A stretch of 47,233 nucleotides of DNA, taken from positions 1 to 47,233 of the forward strand of contig JAGVNG010000031.1 in assembly GCA_020053375.1 (NCBI GenBank). Direction: 5' to 3'. The DNA is from Nanobdellota archaeon. Lineage in GTDB: Archaea; Nanobdellota; Nanobdellia; Pacearchaeales; GW2011-AR1. The translations under genes and the position numbers were made by a program. Shown one piece after another: positions 32,861 to 41,482 of this stretch; position 1 is the first letter of the stretch, and each line of letters starts with the position of its first letter. The notes under the pieces are model-generated. The model was not told the DNA's origin, searched no databases, and saw only the letters and a list, made by a program, of their open reading frames with translations.

Positions 32861-33973
32861 ATGGTTATGTTCAAATTTTTAAGGGAAAAAATAAAAAACT
32901 GGGCGGAAAAAATCTCAAAGCATGAGGAAGAAAAAGCAGAAAAGGAAATTGACATAGAAAAGCTGTCTAAGAAAGCTGACAAAATTAAGAAGGAAGTTCA
33001 TTTGGAGCCTTCTCTTGACAAGCAATTAAGAGGGAAAACTATCGGCGATAGCCTAAGAAGCCTAGAAGAAGATGAACCGAAAAAAGAAGGCTTCTTCGAG
33101 AGAATAAAATCAAAAATCCAAAAAGTAAAGATTTCCGAAAAAGAGTTTGAGATATACAGTGAGGAATTGGAGATGCTTCTTCTGGAAAACAATGTCGCTC
33201 TTGAAGTTTCGGAAAAGATAATAAAAGAGCTAAAAGAAAAGGTGGTAGGAGAGGAATTCTTGAAAAAAGAGATAGAGGGGCAAATTAAGGAAAATCTTCG
33301 GGATATAATTGAGGAAATTCTCATTGAACCCTTTAGTATTGTCGACAGGATAAGGGGAAAGACGGCGGATCAGGCAAAAGACCCCTATGTTATATTGTTC
33401 TGCGGAATAAACGGAACAGGAAAAACAACGACAATTGCAAAGATAGCAGACCATCTAAAGAAAAACGGAATCTCGTGCGCGCTTGCAGCCTCGGATACTT
33501 TCAGAACAGCAGCCATAGAGCAGATAAAAAAGCACGGTGAAAAGCTCGGCATAAAAGTCATCGCCCATGAATATGGCTCAGACCCTGCAGCAGTTGCTTT
33601 TGACGCCATAAAATATGCAAAAAGGAATTTCATAAATTGCGTGCTGATAGACACTGCCGGAAGAATGCATACTGCAAAAAATCTCATAAGGGAAATTGAA
33701 AAGATAGCAAAAGTCTGCAAGCCGGATTTGAAAATATTTGTCGGGGAAAGCATAACCGGCAATGATATAATCGAGCAGGTAAAAAGTTTTGATTGGGCTT
33801 TGAACATAGATGGAATAGTTCTCACAAAAGCAGACATAGATGAAAAAGGCGGAACAGCCCTCAGTGTTAGTTACATTCTGAAAAAACCGATTCTTTATTT
33901 GGGAACTGGGCAGGAATACAACAAGATTGAGGTTTTCGACAAGCACAAGTTTATCGAGAAGCTTGGGCTGTGA
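32861..33973 (+). CDS. ftsY: Signal recognition particle receptor FtsY
   Basis: 370 aa. A charged N-terminal A domain (coiled coil, Lys/Glu-rich to about residue 80) precedes the N domain and the SRP-type G domain: Walker A GINGTGKTT (about 181-189), DTFRTAAIEQ, DTAGR (about 264), TKADIDEKGG and GTGQEYNKIEVFD at the end. It receives SRP-ribosome complexes at the membrane. It starts at 32861 or the ATG two codons later. SRP54 follows 55 bases downstream on the same strand. Confidence 0.95.
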   Translation: MVMFKFLREKIKNWAEKISKHEEEKAEKEIDIEKLSKKADKIKKEVHLEPSLDKQLRGKTIGDSLRSLEEDEPKKEGFFERIKSKIQKVKISEKEFEIYSEELEMLLLENNVALEVSEKIIKELKEKVVGEEFLKKEIEGQIKENLRDIIEEILIEPFSIVDRIRGKTADQAKDPYVILFCGINGTGKTTTIAKIADHLKKNGISCALAASDTFRTAAIEQIKKHGEKLGIKVIAHEYGSDPAAVAFDAIKYAKRNFINCVLIDTAGRMHTAKNLIREIEKIAKVCKPDLKIFVGESITGNDIIEQVKSFDWALNIDGIVLTKADIDEKGGTALSVSYILKKPILYLGTGQEYNKIEVFDKHKFIEKLGL

Positions 33974-34028
33974 AAACTTTTTCTTGATAAACCGCAACTT
34001 TATTAACTCTTAAAAAACTTATTTTTAT

Positions 34029-35399
34029 ATGCTCGAAAAGTTGGGCGAAGTTCTTAGAAAGGCAACGGACAGGATAGCAAATGCCATATTTCTTGACAAA
34101 AATCTGGTTGATTCAATTGTAAGAGATTTGCAAAGAGCCCTTCTTGAAGCAGATGTAAATGTTATTCTTGTAAAACAACTGACAGACAAAATAAAAAAAT
34201 CAGCGGTGGATGAAAGAATAAAAGGGATAGAGAAAAAAGAGCATCTTATAAAAGTTCTGCATGATGAATTGCTAAGTCTTCTTGGCGAGACAAAAAAGCT
34301 GATTTTGCAAAAAGAAAACAGGATAATATTTCTTGGACTATACGGAGCCGGAAAAACAACTACAATTGCCAAAATCGGAGATTATTTTGCAAAAAGGGGT
34401 AACAAGGTTGCATTGATTGGGCTGGACGTTCATAGGCCTGCTGCAAAAGAGCAGCTGCAGCAGTTGGCAGAAAAAAACAAGCTGGATTGCTTTGTGAATT
34501 TCGAAGAAAAAAACGCACTGCGTGCGTGGAAAAAATTTAAGCCGCAGTTAAAGGATTATAATCTAATTTTGGTGGACACCGCAGGCAGGCATACTCTTGA
34601 TAAGGAGCTTGTCAATGAGATTTCCACCCTAAGCAAGGAAATCAATCCCACTGAATCTATTCTGGTGATGCCAGCAGACATAGGGCAGGCGGCAAAGAAG
34701 CAGGCAGAGGAATTCAAGAATATCCTAAAGATTACTGGAGTTATCATAACAAGGATGGATTCCACTGCAAAGGGAGGAGGTGCTCTTACTGCGTGCGCTG
34801 AAACAAAAGCGCCTGTCTATTTCATAACAACCGGGGAAAAAATAAACGACATAGAGGAGTTTGACCCGAAGTCATTCTTGTCAAGACTCTTGGGAATGGG
34901 AGATCTTCAGTCCTTATTAGAAAAAATAAAGTCGGTGACAGATGAGGGAAAGCAGGAAAAATTAAAAAAACAAATGGAAGAGGGGAGGCTTAGTCTTGAT
35001 GATGTTATTGAGCAGGTAAAGTCAATGAATTCCTTAGGAGGTTTTGAAAAGATAAAATCCATGATTCCCGGGCTTGGAAAAGCAAAGATTCCTGAAAACC
35101 TTCTTGAAAATCAGCAGGCAAAGATAACAAAATGGGAGCATATCGCAAAGTCAATGACTCCCGAGGAAAAAGCCAATCCAGAACTTCTGAAAAAAGAAAC
35201 ATCAAGAATATCTAGGGTTGCAAAGGGAGCGGGGGTAAGCGCTTCAGACATGCGTTCTTTGTTGAAGCAGTATGATATGCTGAACGAGATGATTAAATCA
35301 GGGAGCTCAATGGACATTAATAACTCTGGAATGCCATCTCAAAAGCAGATGATGAAGCTTGCAAAAAAATTCGGAAAAGTTAAAAAAATGCGGTTTTAA
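34029..35399 (+). CDS. srp54: Signal recognition particle protein SRP54
   Basis: 456 aa with the N domain, G domain (GLYGAGKTTTIAKIG near 104-118, DVHRPAAKEQ, DTAGRH, TRMDSTAKGGGAL, TGEKINDIEEFDP) and the Met-rich M domain (about 300-456: MGDLQSLLEKIKS, GGFEKIKSMIPGLGK, SASDMRSLLKQYDMLNEM). It binds signal sequences and 7S RNA. It pairs with FtsY, encoded just upstream. Confidence 0.96.
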   Translation: MLEKLGEVLRKATDRIANAIFLDKNLVDSIVRDLQRALLEADVNVILVKQLTDKIKKSAVDERIKGIEKKEHLIKVLHDELLSLLGETKKLILQKENRIIFLGLYGAGKTTTIAKIGDYFAKRGNKVALIGLDVHRPAAKEQLQQLAEKNKLDCFVNFEEKNALRAWKKFKPQLKDYNLILVDTAGRHTLDKELVNEISTLSKEINPTESILVMPADIGQAAKKQAEEFKNILKITGVIITRMDSTAKGGGALTACAETKAPVYFITTGEKINDIEEFDPKSFLSRLLGMGDLQSLLEKIKSVTDEGKQEKLKKQMEEGRLSLDDVIEQVKSMNSLGGFEKIKSMIPGLGKAKIPENLLENQQAKITKWEHIAKSMTPEEKANPELLKKETSRISRVAKGAGVSASDMRSLLKQYDMLNEMIKSGSSMDINNSGMPSQKQMMKLAKKFGKVKKMRF

Positions 35400-35442
35400 A
35401 TAAATAAAATATATTTAAAAACATCCCTTAATTTTCAATAAT

Positions 35443-35835
35443 ATGAAGTATAAAATATTCCTTGCAATTTTTGTGATAGGGTTAATAAGCTCTATAATCC
35501 TGTTTTCAAATTCAACAACGGGAATATGCACACCTGGAAACGGATGCGACACCGTAAATAGTTCAATTTACGGCTCAACACTGGGGGTAAAAAATTCTAT
35601 GTATGGAATTTTCATATTTTCCTTCATGATAATTCTTACATTGTTTCACATAAAAAGGCCAAACCGAAGCACAAAAATGATTATCCACGCAGCAATTATG
35701 CTTGGTTCAGTGATAGCACTTTACTTCCTATATCTGCAGATTTTTATCATAAAAGCACTTTGTGAATTTTGTCTTGTTATTGATTTGGGTTTGCTAGTAG
35801 GTTTGGGTTTTATGTTCTATCTGTGGAATCATTAA
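35443..35835 (+). CDS. Vitamin K epoxide reductase (VKOR) family protein
   Basis: 130 aa, four transmembrane helices. C29 and C35 lie in the first loop (GICTPGNGCDTVNSS), the redox pair C107-E-F-C110 in the last helix, and the conserved Ser/Tyr segment NSSIYG follows C35. VKOR proteins reoxidise a DsbA-like partner by passing electrons to quinone, forming disulfides in exported proteins; this suits the Cys-rich secreted proteins in the window. It starts 43 bases after SRP54, and Bud32 begins one base after its stop. Confidence 0.92.
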   Translation: MKYKIFLAIFVIGLISSIILFSNSTTGICTPGNGCDTVNSSIYGSTLGVKNSMYGIFIFSFMIILTLFHIKRPNRSTKMIIHAAIMLGSVIALYFLYLQIFIIKALCEFCLVIDLGLLVGLGFMFYLWNH

Positions 35836-35836
35836 A

Positions 35837-36442
35837 ATGAAGAAAATATTGCAGCAGGGGGCAGAGGCAGTAATTTATCTCAACAAAAACATAATTATCA
35901 AGGACCGAATAAAAAAATCTTACAGAATTCCTGAAATCGACGATAGAATAAGAAAGCTAAGAACAAAATCCGAAGCAAAACTTCTTACAAAAGCTTCGGA
36001 GATAATTAATTCTCCAAAACCCGCTCAATCCCTTGAGCATTCATTTATTATAGAAATGCCTTTCATAGATGGAAAAAAACTCTCCGATAATCTTGACAAT
36101 TTCCCCACAAGCAAACAAAAATTAATCTGCGAAAAAATAGGAGAAAGTGTTGCAAAGCTTCATGAGCACAACATAATTCACGGGGACCTGACAACAAGCA
36201 ATATGATTCTAAAAGACAAAAAAGTTTTCTTCATTGACTTCGGATTGGGTTTCATCAGCAATAAGATAGAAGACAAAGCAGTTGATATCCATTTATTCAA
36301 GGAAGCATTGGAAGCAAGGCATTTCCGAAGTTGGGAGACACTATTCAAAGAATTTCTCGAAGGATATAAAATATACTCCGAGCACAAAAAGGTTCTTGAG
36401 CAAATGAAGAAAGTAGAAATGCGGGGGAGATACAGGCATTAA
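35837..36442 (+). CDS. bud32: KEOPS-associated kinase Bud32
   Basis: 201 aa atypical RIO-like kinase: QQGAEAVIYL at the start, catalytic HGDLTTSN (H115-G-D117), DFGLGF metal motif, and the basic C-terminal tail MRGRYRH. Part of the KEOPS complex that makes t6A37 in tRNAs reading ANN codons (for example the tRNA-Thr here). Kae1 is usually beside or fused to it; here it is alone after VKOR. Confidence 0.94.
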   Translation: MKKILQQGAEAVIYLNKNIIIKDRIKKSYRIPEIDDRIRKLRTKSEAKLLTKASEIINSPKPAQSLEHSFIIEMPFIDGKKLSDNLDNFPTSKQKLICEKIGESVAKLHEHNIIHGDLTTSNMILKDKKVFFIDFGLGFISNKIEDKAVDIHLFKEALEARHFRSWETLFKEFLEGYKIYSEHKKVLEQMKKVEMRGRYRH

Positions 36443-36505
36443 GCAAGATATTTTTATAAAAGTATTATTAGGAAAGAATATAAAATAAAAAAACGTGTTA
36501 GATAT

Positions 36506-37159
36506 ATGGACATAATATCCTTAAAAGGGGTAAACAAATCATTTGGTAATATCAAAATTTTGGAGGATATCTCTCTTTACGTAAAGAAAGGGGAAAGTGT
36601 TGGGCTTGTTGGAAGATCTGGAAGCGGAAAATCAGTTCTCATAAAAATTCTTATTGGATTTTTAGACAAAGATTCTGGGGAAATAAAAATAGATCCAACA
36701 ATAAAAGATAAAATAGGATTTTCGATGCAGAATAATTCAATTTACCACTATCTAACCGTTAAACAAAACCTCAAATATTTTTCAAAGATGTATGGGTTAC
36801 CTAAAAAAACCAGAAACATTATCATTCCTGAAATAATAGAAAGATTAGACTTAAAAGAATTTGAAAATAAACTCGTAAAAAAGCTTTCAGGGGGTACCAA
36901 AAAAAGAGTAGATATCGGATGTGCATTATTGAATAACCCAGAGGTGTTAGTTTTAGATGAGCCTTTTTCAGGATTAGACCCCGAATTAGTAAATAGCCTA
37001 AGCAATTTTTTCTTGGAATTAAATAAAAGAGGAAAAACAATAATAATCTCTTCTCATGGGTTGGGAGAGTTAAGAAAAATCTGTTCAAGATTTGTATTAG
37101 TAAAAGACAGAAAATTAAAATTTATTAGCAGAGACGAGCTAACAAATGCATACAAATGA
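36506..37159 (+). CDS. ABC transporter ATPase
   Basis: 217 aa: Walker A GRSGSGKS (about 36-43), Q loop MQNNSIYHYLTV, signature LSGGTKKR, Walker B LVLDEPFSGLDP and the switch His (SSHG). It is the short CcmA/DrrA-like exporter type. Its stop overlaps the permease start (ATGA), so the two are coupled. The region is AT-rich compared with the SRP genes upstream. Confidence 0.93.
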   Translation: MDIISLKGVNKSFGNIKILEDISLYVKKGESVGLVGRSGSGKSVLIKILIGFLDKDSGEIKIDPTIKDKIGFSMQNNSIYHYLTVKQNLKYFSKMYGLPKKTRNIIIPEIIERLDLKEFENKLVKKLSGGTKKRVDIGCALLNNPEVLVLDEPFSGLDPELVNSLSNFFLELNKRGKTIIISSHGLGELRKICSRFVLVKDRKLKFISRDELTNAYK

Positions 37160-38696
37160 CAATTTCAAATATATTTACAGTAATTGCAAGGAACTTAAAA
37201 GTTTATTCTAATTCCAAACTCTCATCTCTAATAATCATTCTTGGTCCATTGATGTTAATGTTAATTATAGGAGTTTCATTACAGGATAATTCCTTAAAAA
37301 ATATTCAGGCAGGAATATTTTCATCTGACAGTGGAGATCTTAGCGATAATTTCATAAATCTCTTAAAAGAAAAAGGTTTTAATATAAATATAGAAGAGAC
37401 CTTGGAAAAATGTAAAAAAGATGTGATTGAAGAAATAAATCATGTTTGCATACATCTTAAAAAAAATGAGATTGGATTGGAACAAATCTCTTCAAATTAT
37501 AAAAGTTATGATATAGATATATATGTGGATTTTTCCAAGCAAAGAGTTGTTTGGGACATTATTGGATCAATTCAGGGGATAGTTGAACAGGAATCATATT
37601 CCACAAGGAGGACTATAATTAGGGATATAAATGACAAAATAGGAGATTTAGATTCCAGAATAATTCTGGTAGAAAATGGACTGAACAATGCATTAGCGAT
37701 AACCTCCTCTTTAAAACAAGAAAGTTTGGATACAACTGGAGATTTGAATAGCTTAAAGTTAATTTTTTCAAATACAAAAAATCTCTTGAAGATATACAAA
37801 ATGCAAAAATATTGGTAGAACCTTATGCTTCAACACTAACCACCACAATAAATAATCTAAATTCATCAAATGAAAAATTAAATAATATTGAAGAAAATCA
37901 GGCATCATCCAGTGAAATAAGCAATATAGAAAATAACATACAGAACACAAAAAGCTCGGTAACGATTCTTAAACAAGAAATTAATAAATTAAAAGAAGTG
38001 GATGCCGACAGGTTAACAGACCCAATAATCCTTTCATATTACTCTGCTTCTGATGATCAATCAGAAGGAAGTGTAAATAAGAGATTAGAATCTTTGGATT
38101 ACCTCTTCCCAAGTTTCTTAATTTTCTTCTTATTATTTGACTCTTTAATTTTCTCTACCCTCGTAACAATAAAAGAAAGGACATCTAATTCTTATATTAG
38201 AAACGTAACGAGCAAAAATAATGGACTTACATTCATAATTGGAAATATTCTAACTGCATTATTTTTGATAACTATACAAACAGTCATAATTCTCTTGGTG
38301 GCTAGCTTTTTCTTGAATTTAGATATCTTATCCAATGTTTATTCATTAATCCCTATTATCTTAATCTCCATATTAATCTTTAGCTTGATTGGTGCTATCT
38401 TAGGCTATTTATTCAATTCTTATGAAACAGCCATTATCTCAGCTATATCAATATCCTTACTCTTCTTCATTTTCTCTTCTATAATAAGTCCTGTAGAAAC
38501 ATTACCCGGGATATTATCAGAGGTAATCAAACTTTCTCCATTGACACTTCTAGAAACTAAATTGAGAATTATATTAGTATTCGATAGTTTTTTTGGGTTT
38601 GATTTGGTAGAAGCTCTCGCTTTAGGATTAGTTTTCTTAGTCTCTTCAGTATTAATAGGGGTTTTCTACAAAAAAAATAAGGAAAAAGAAATTTAA
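37156..38696 (+). pseudogene. ABC-2-type permease, frameshifted at an A6 run
   Basis: Two frames make one permease of about 510 aa. Frame one (37156-37818) has TM1 and a long extracellular region with coiled coil. Frame two (from upstream of 37812 to 38696) continues the coiled coil and adds about five membrane helices (YLFPSFLIFFLLF... LIGVFYKK). One A inserted into the A6 run at 37776-37781 joins them as NTKKSLEDIQNAKILVEP. The layout (TM, big extracellular loop, TMs) is that of YhgE/Pip-like ABC-2 exporters. It may be a sequencing indel, a real mutation, or slippage-based expression. Confidence 0.75.
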
Positions 38697-38702
38697 GATA
38701 CA

Positions 38703-38771
38703 TGCGGGTAGAAGGGTTCAAACTAAAAACCACCTGCGGGTTTTTGATCCTGCCCCATCGAACCCTTTGAA
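38703..38771 (-). other. tRNA-Leu-associated module (T-arm mimic), copy at the AAG locus
   Basis: Reading the minus strand after tRNA-Leu: AAAGGGTTCGA (inverse complement of the T-arm segment), a spacer, a hairpin AAAAACC-CGCAG-GTGGTTTTT, then TTTGAACCCTTCTACCCGCA (38722-38703). The last part copies this tRNA's own 3' end with TTCGAA changed to TTTGAA. The first segment can pair with either the tRNA T arm or the mimic. The hairpin with T run may also serve as terminator between the convergent permease and tRNA genes. Confidence 0.6.
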
Positions 38772-38855
38772 TGCGGGTAGAAGGGTTCGAACCTTCGTAG
38801 GCACTAAGCCATCAGGTCCTTAACCTGACCCGTTTGACCACTCCGGCATACCCGC
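38772..38855 (-). tRNA. tRNA-Leu (anticodon reads AAG)
   Basis: 84-nt type II tRNA closely similar to the TAG copy: acceptor GCGGGTA/TACCCGC, D arm CCGGAGTGGTCAAAC identical, anticodon stem TCAGG/CCTGA, loop TTAAGGA, variable arm around GGCTTAGTGCCT, T loop TTCGAAC, discriminator A. By strict alignment with the TAG gene the anticodon is AAG (38821-38819). GAG would be the normal archaeal choice; a shifted reading as TAA would need a nine-base loop. Confidence 0.88.
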
Positions 38856-38885
38856 TTACAACCTGGACTTGTCCAGGGAAGTCAA

Positions 38886-38958
38886 TAGCCCTGCCAGGAT
38901 TCGAACCTGGGTCTAAGGCGCCAAAGGCCTTCATACTTGACCGCTATACTACAGGGCT
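38886..38958 (-). tRNA. tRNA-Gln (anticodon TTG)
   Basis: 73 nt: acceptor AGCCCTG/CAGGGCT, anticodon stem AAGGC/GCCTT with loop CTTTGGC (anticodon 38924-38922), T arm CCAGG-TTCGAAT-CCTGG, discriminator A. Between it and tRNA-Leu, 30 bases hold a perfect hairpin CCTGGAC-AA-GTCCAGG (38862-38877), perhaps a processing signal of a shared Gln-Leu transcript. Confidence 0.93.
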
Positions 38959-39113
38959 AAATTCTTCGAATTTTCCTAAAGTCGTTTTTTACAAAACACC
39001 TAGGGCTCCACTCACTACGTTCTCTCTCTGTTTTTATCTAAGATTGAGGGTATTAAAAACTTATCAATCAAGAAAAAAGAAAGAAAAAGGTAAAAATTAA
39101 AAATAAATATTTA

Positions 39114-40079
39114 TTATATTGTCTTGGTTACTTGTATGCAAGGAACACTGCTTCTAAATAAAACACCTATTGAATTCAAACAGGCGTATGCGTTGCCTGA
39201 ACCAGATAATTGATGTAACTGTATTGTGCCTTCGTTTAATTCTATTTGTTTATTTTCAAAAGCGGCACTGCCAAGAACAATTAAATCTTCTGATGCAACT
39301 GCCGGTCCCCCAAACAATACTCCGTCTCTAGCAACAATTAAAGGAACATCCCAGTTTGCTACTGATCCTAAGTCACTTTTCGTTATTATCATGTAAGGCA
39401 TTTCTCCTCCAAAATCAAAAGCGAACATTGGTGGTTTGGAATAATTGCTAAACATTGCTTCTGGTTGGTTTCTAAATGTGAAAACTGCATTGTAATCATT
39501 AGGAGCCCAATCGTAATCTCCTCCATAACCCCAACTATTTAATCCGATGTAAGAATATCCCAAACCCGGCACAAATTCAATACCATTTAGAGCTTTTATG
39601 ACATTGTGAACTTCTAACCCATTCCAGAATTTGGGTGCTGCTCCATTAAAATCTACTCTATCTGCATCAGCACTAACATACAGTAAAGGATTATTATATC
39701 TGCCTATTCCTAACCAAGCATTGTTGGTAAAAAGTCCAGAATTGTTAAATATATTTTTCAAACCAATACTTCCATTTTTCTCACATTCTATAACCTTTCC
39801 TGCATCGTCACATATGCATCCAACAGGACATTTAAAACCGGGTTCGGGTTCTGACTCGTTTCTTGTTGAGTTTTCAGTAGTTCCTCCAAAAATAGATTCA
39901 AAGAATTTAGTTATACCACTTTTCTGAACTGCCTGGCTATCATCTGTAGCAACAGAACTGTCTTCTGTAGTAACTGCTTTTCCTGTTCCAAAAAAATCAG
40001 AAAACCAACTTGCGGAAATCAAGGGAACAATTAACAAAAGAAGTATCGCTAAAAATAAAAATAATCTGTAATTTTTCAT
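39114..40079 (-). CDS. Secreted surface protein, unknown
   Basis: 321 aa: signal peptide (MKNYRLFLFLAILLLLIVPLISA), then WFSDFFGTGKAV, an acidic Ser/Thr linker with a sequon, a Cys cluster CPVGCICDDAGKVIEC, and a compact beta domain (LGIGRYNNPLLYVSADADRVDFNG... VPLIVARDGVLFGGPAVASEDLIVLGSAAFENKQIEL) that looks like the shaft or head of fibre-type proteins (short GIG-N-P and D-G-x-L-F repeats), ending in a Cys pair. AGGAGG precedes the start. The fibre idea is inference. Confidence 0.65.
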   Translation of the reverse strand: MKNYRLFLFLAILLLLIVPLISASWFSDFFGTGKAVTTEDSSVATDDSQAVQKSGITKFFESIFGGTTENSTRNESEPEPGFKCPVGCICDDAGKVIECEKNGSIGLKNIFNNSGLFTNNAWLGIGRYNNPLLYVSADADRVDFNGAAPKFWNGLEVHNVIKALNGIEFVPGLGYSYIGLNSWGYGGDYDWAPNDYNAVFTFRNQPEAMFSNYSKPPMFAFDFGGEMPYMIITKSDLGSVANWDVPLIVARDGVLFGGPAVASEDLIVLGSAAFENKQIELNEGTIQLHQLSGSGNAYACLNSIGVLFRSSVPCIQVTKTI

Positions 40080-40111
40080 ATCTTTTTTATTAACCTCCTT
40101 TCAATCATTAT

Positions 40112-40132
40112 CCTAATCATCAAAAGATTAGG
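40112..40132 (-). promoter_or_regulatory. Hairpin in the leader of the secreted-protein gene
   Basis: CCTAATC-ATCAAAA-GATTAGG is a perfect 7-bp inverted repeat 33-53 bases before the start, between a TATA-like TATATATATC (about 40163-40172) and the AGGAGG next to the ATG. It is likely in the 5' untranslated region. Confidence 0.4.
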
Positions 40133-40234
40133 CATTATCTTATACACTTATTATTAAAAAAAGATATATATATTGCGGTTTTCAAAGAGACGTATTCATA
40201 GAGTTAAAATGCAATGATAACATGATTATCTGAA

Positions 40235-41029
40235 TCATTCCTTAAACACCCTATTATAGAACAACTCCCTATTGACATCCTGAGGCTTGGGAGCAAGCCT
40301 GAAAATATTTTTCAGACTAAATGTCTTGTATTTCTGCCCAGTAAAAACTCCTGCCAACTTTTTGTATTCAATGCTTCCTTCTGATTTCGGCTTATGAGTT
40401 GTAAATGGAATGAATTTTGACAGAGCTCTTAAAACCTCGACATTATACGGAATAACTGCCAAAACAGGAGCTTCTATTGTTTTCTCTATATCATTGATTG
40501 ACAATTCAAAGTCCTCATTATGCACCTTGTTTAATATAAGCCCATCTATCACCGCCCCTCTTTCTCTTGCAAGCTTTATTGACTTAAGAGTGCTGCTTAG
40601 AGTTGGATGGTCGGGAGTCGTGACAAATATCAAACTGGTTGACGCTAAAATTACAGAAAGAGCATCTTCATTGATAGCGGGAGCGGAATCAATCAATATG
40701 AAATCGTAGCTTCGCCTGACCTGGTTCAGTTTATCCTTCAACGCAAGCGGATTTATCTGCATGTCTGGAAAAAGCGAAGAAGGAAGTATATCCAGTCTAT
40801 CAAGATGATGTATTGCATCTTTTATGTTTGCCGTCCTCGACAGCACATGATGAAGCGTCACAAATGGGTTAATAATATTCCAATGCAATCCTAAGTTTGG
40901 TGCAGAAAAATTCGCCTCCACTAATAAAACCTTTTTTCCGCAGCCTGAAAGGGCATCTCCCAATGAGGATACTACTGAAGTTTTCCCGACACCCCCTTTT
41001 AAACTCAGAATACCAATGACTTTGGTCAT
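40235..41029 (-). CDS. MinD/ParA-family ATPase
   Basis: 264 aa with the deviant Walker A KGGVGKTS (K11-S18), FILIDSAPAINEDAL (Walker B region) and TTPDHPTLSSTLKSIKLA, the MinD signature, followed by LILNKV. No partner MinE/ParB is nearby. The C-terminal 40 residues (FTGQKYKTFSLKNIFRLAPKPQDVNRELF) are longer than usual and could be a membrane- or partner-binding tail. Positioning of surface structures is a possible role. Confidence 0.88.
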   Translation of the reverse strand: MTKVIGILSLKGGVGKTSVVSSLGDALSGCGKKVLLVEANFSAPNLGLHWNIINPFVTLHHVLSRTANIKDAIHHLDRLDILPSSLFPDMQINPLALKDKLNQVRRSYDFILIDSAPAINEDALSVILASTSLIFVTTPDHPTLSSTLKSIKLARERGAVIDGLILNKVHNEDFELSINDIEKTIEAPVLAVIPYNVEVLRALSKFIPFTTHKPKSEGSIEYKKLAGVFTGQKYKTFSLKNIFRLAPKPQDVNRELFYNRVFKE

Positions 41030-41122
41030 ATCATCCTGAAGGTTTTTTTGTTTAAATATCTTACTTTAAAAATGCGCAAAATACACAACAAGGTTTAAAA
41101 ACGTCTTTTACAATTTAATGAA

Positions 41123-41470
41123 ATGCCTAAGAAAATTTCACCAAAAAAGGAAAAAAAACCCGAGAAGGTAATTGTCTCGCCTGAAGAATTTGAAAAAAAG
41201 GTTAAACAGCTCGCGGAACAGGGATTGACAAGTGAAAAAATAGGCGAAAAACTGAAAAAAGAAGGAATTCATTCAGGAGAATTCAGCAAAAAAATCTCAG
41301 TGATAATGGGAGATAGCTATTCCCCGCCAGACATACTTAATGTTCAAAAGAAACTTGATGAGCTGCTTAAGCACATAGAAAAAAACAAGCAGGATAAAAA
41401 GGCTGTAAGGGAAAAAGACAGGATTTATTCACAGCTGAGAACGCTTAAAAGATATTTTAAAATACAATAA
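41123..41470 (+). CDS. rps15: 30S ribosomal protein uS15
   Basis: 115 aa, short for archaea (usually about 150). A Lys/Pro-rich N-terminus is followed by SPEEFEKKVKQLAEQGLTSEKIGEKLKKE, matching the archaeal/eukaryal uS15 extension (WV...E..V..L.K.G...S.IG..LRD), then the three-helix core ending LRTLKRYFKIQ. The sequence is degenerate, but the order uS15 then RecJ-like nuclease is a common archaeal gene pair and supports the call. Confidence 0.8.
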   Translation: MPKKISPKKEKKPEKVIVSPEEFEKKVKQLAEQGLTSEKIGEKLKKEGIHSGEFSKKISVIMGDSYSPPDILNVQKKLDELLKHIEKNKQDKKAVREKDRIYSQLRTLKRYFKIQ

Positions 41471-41482
41471 ATTTCTGGAAAT

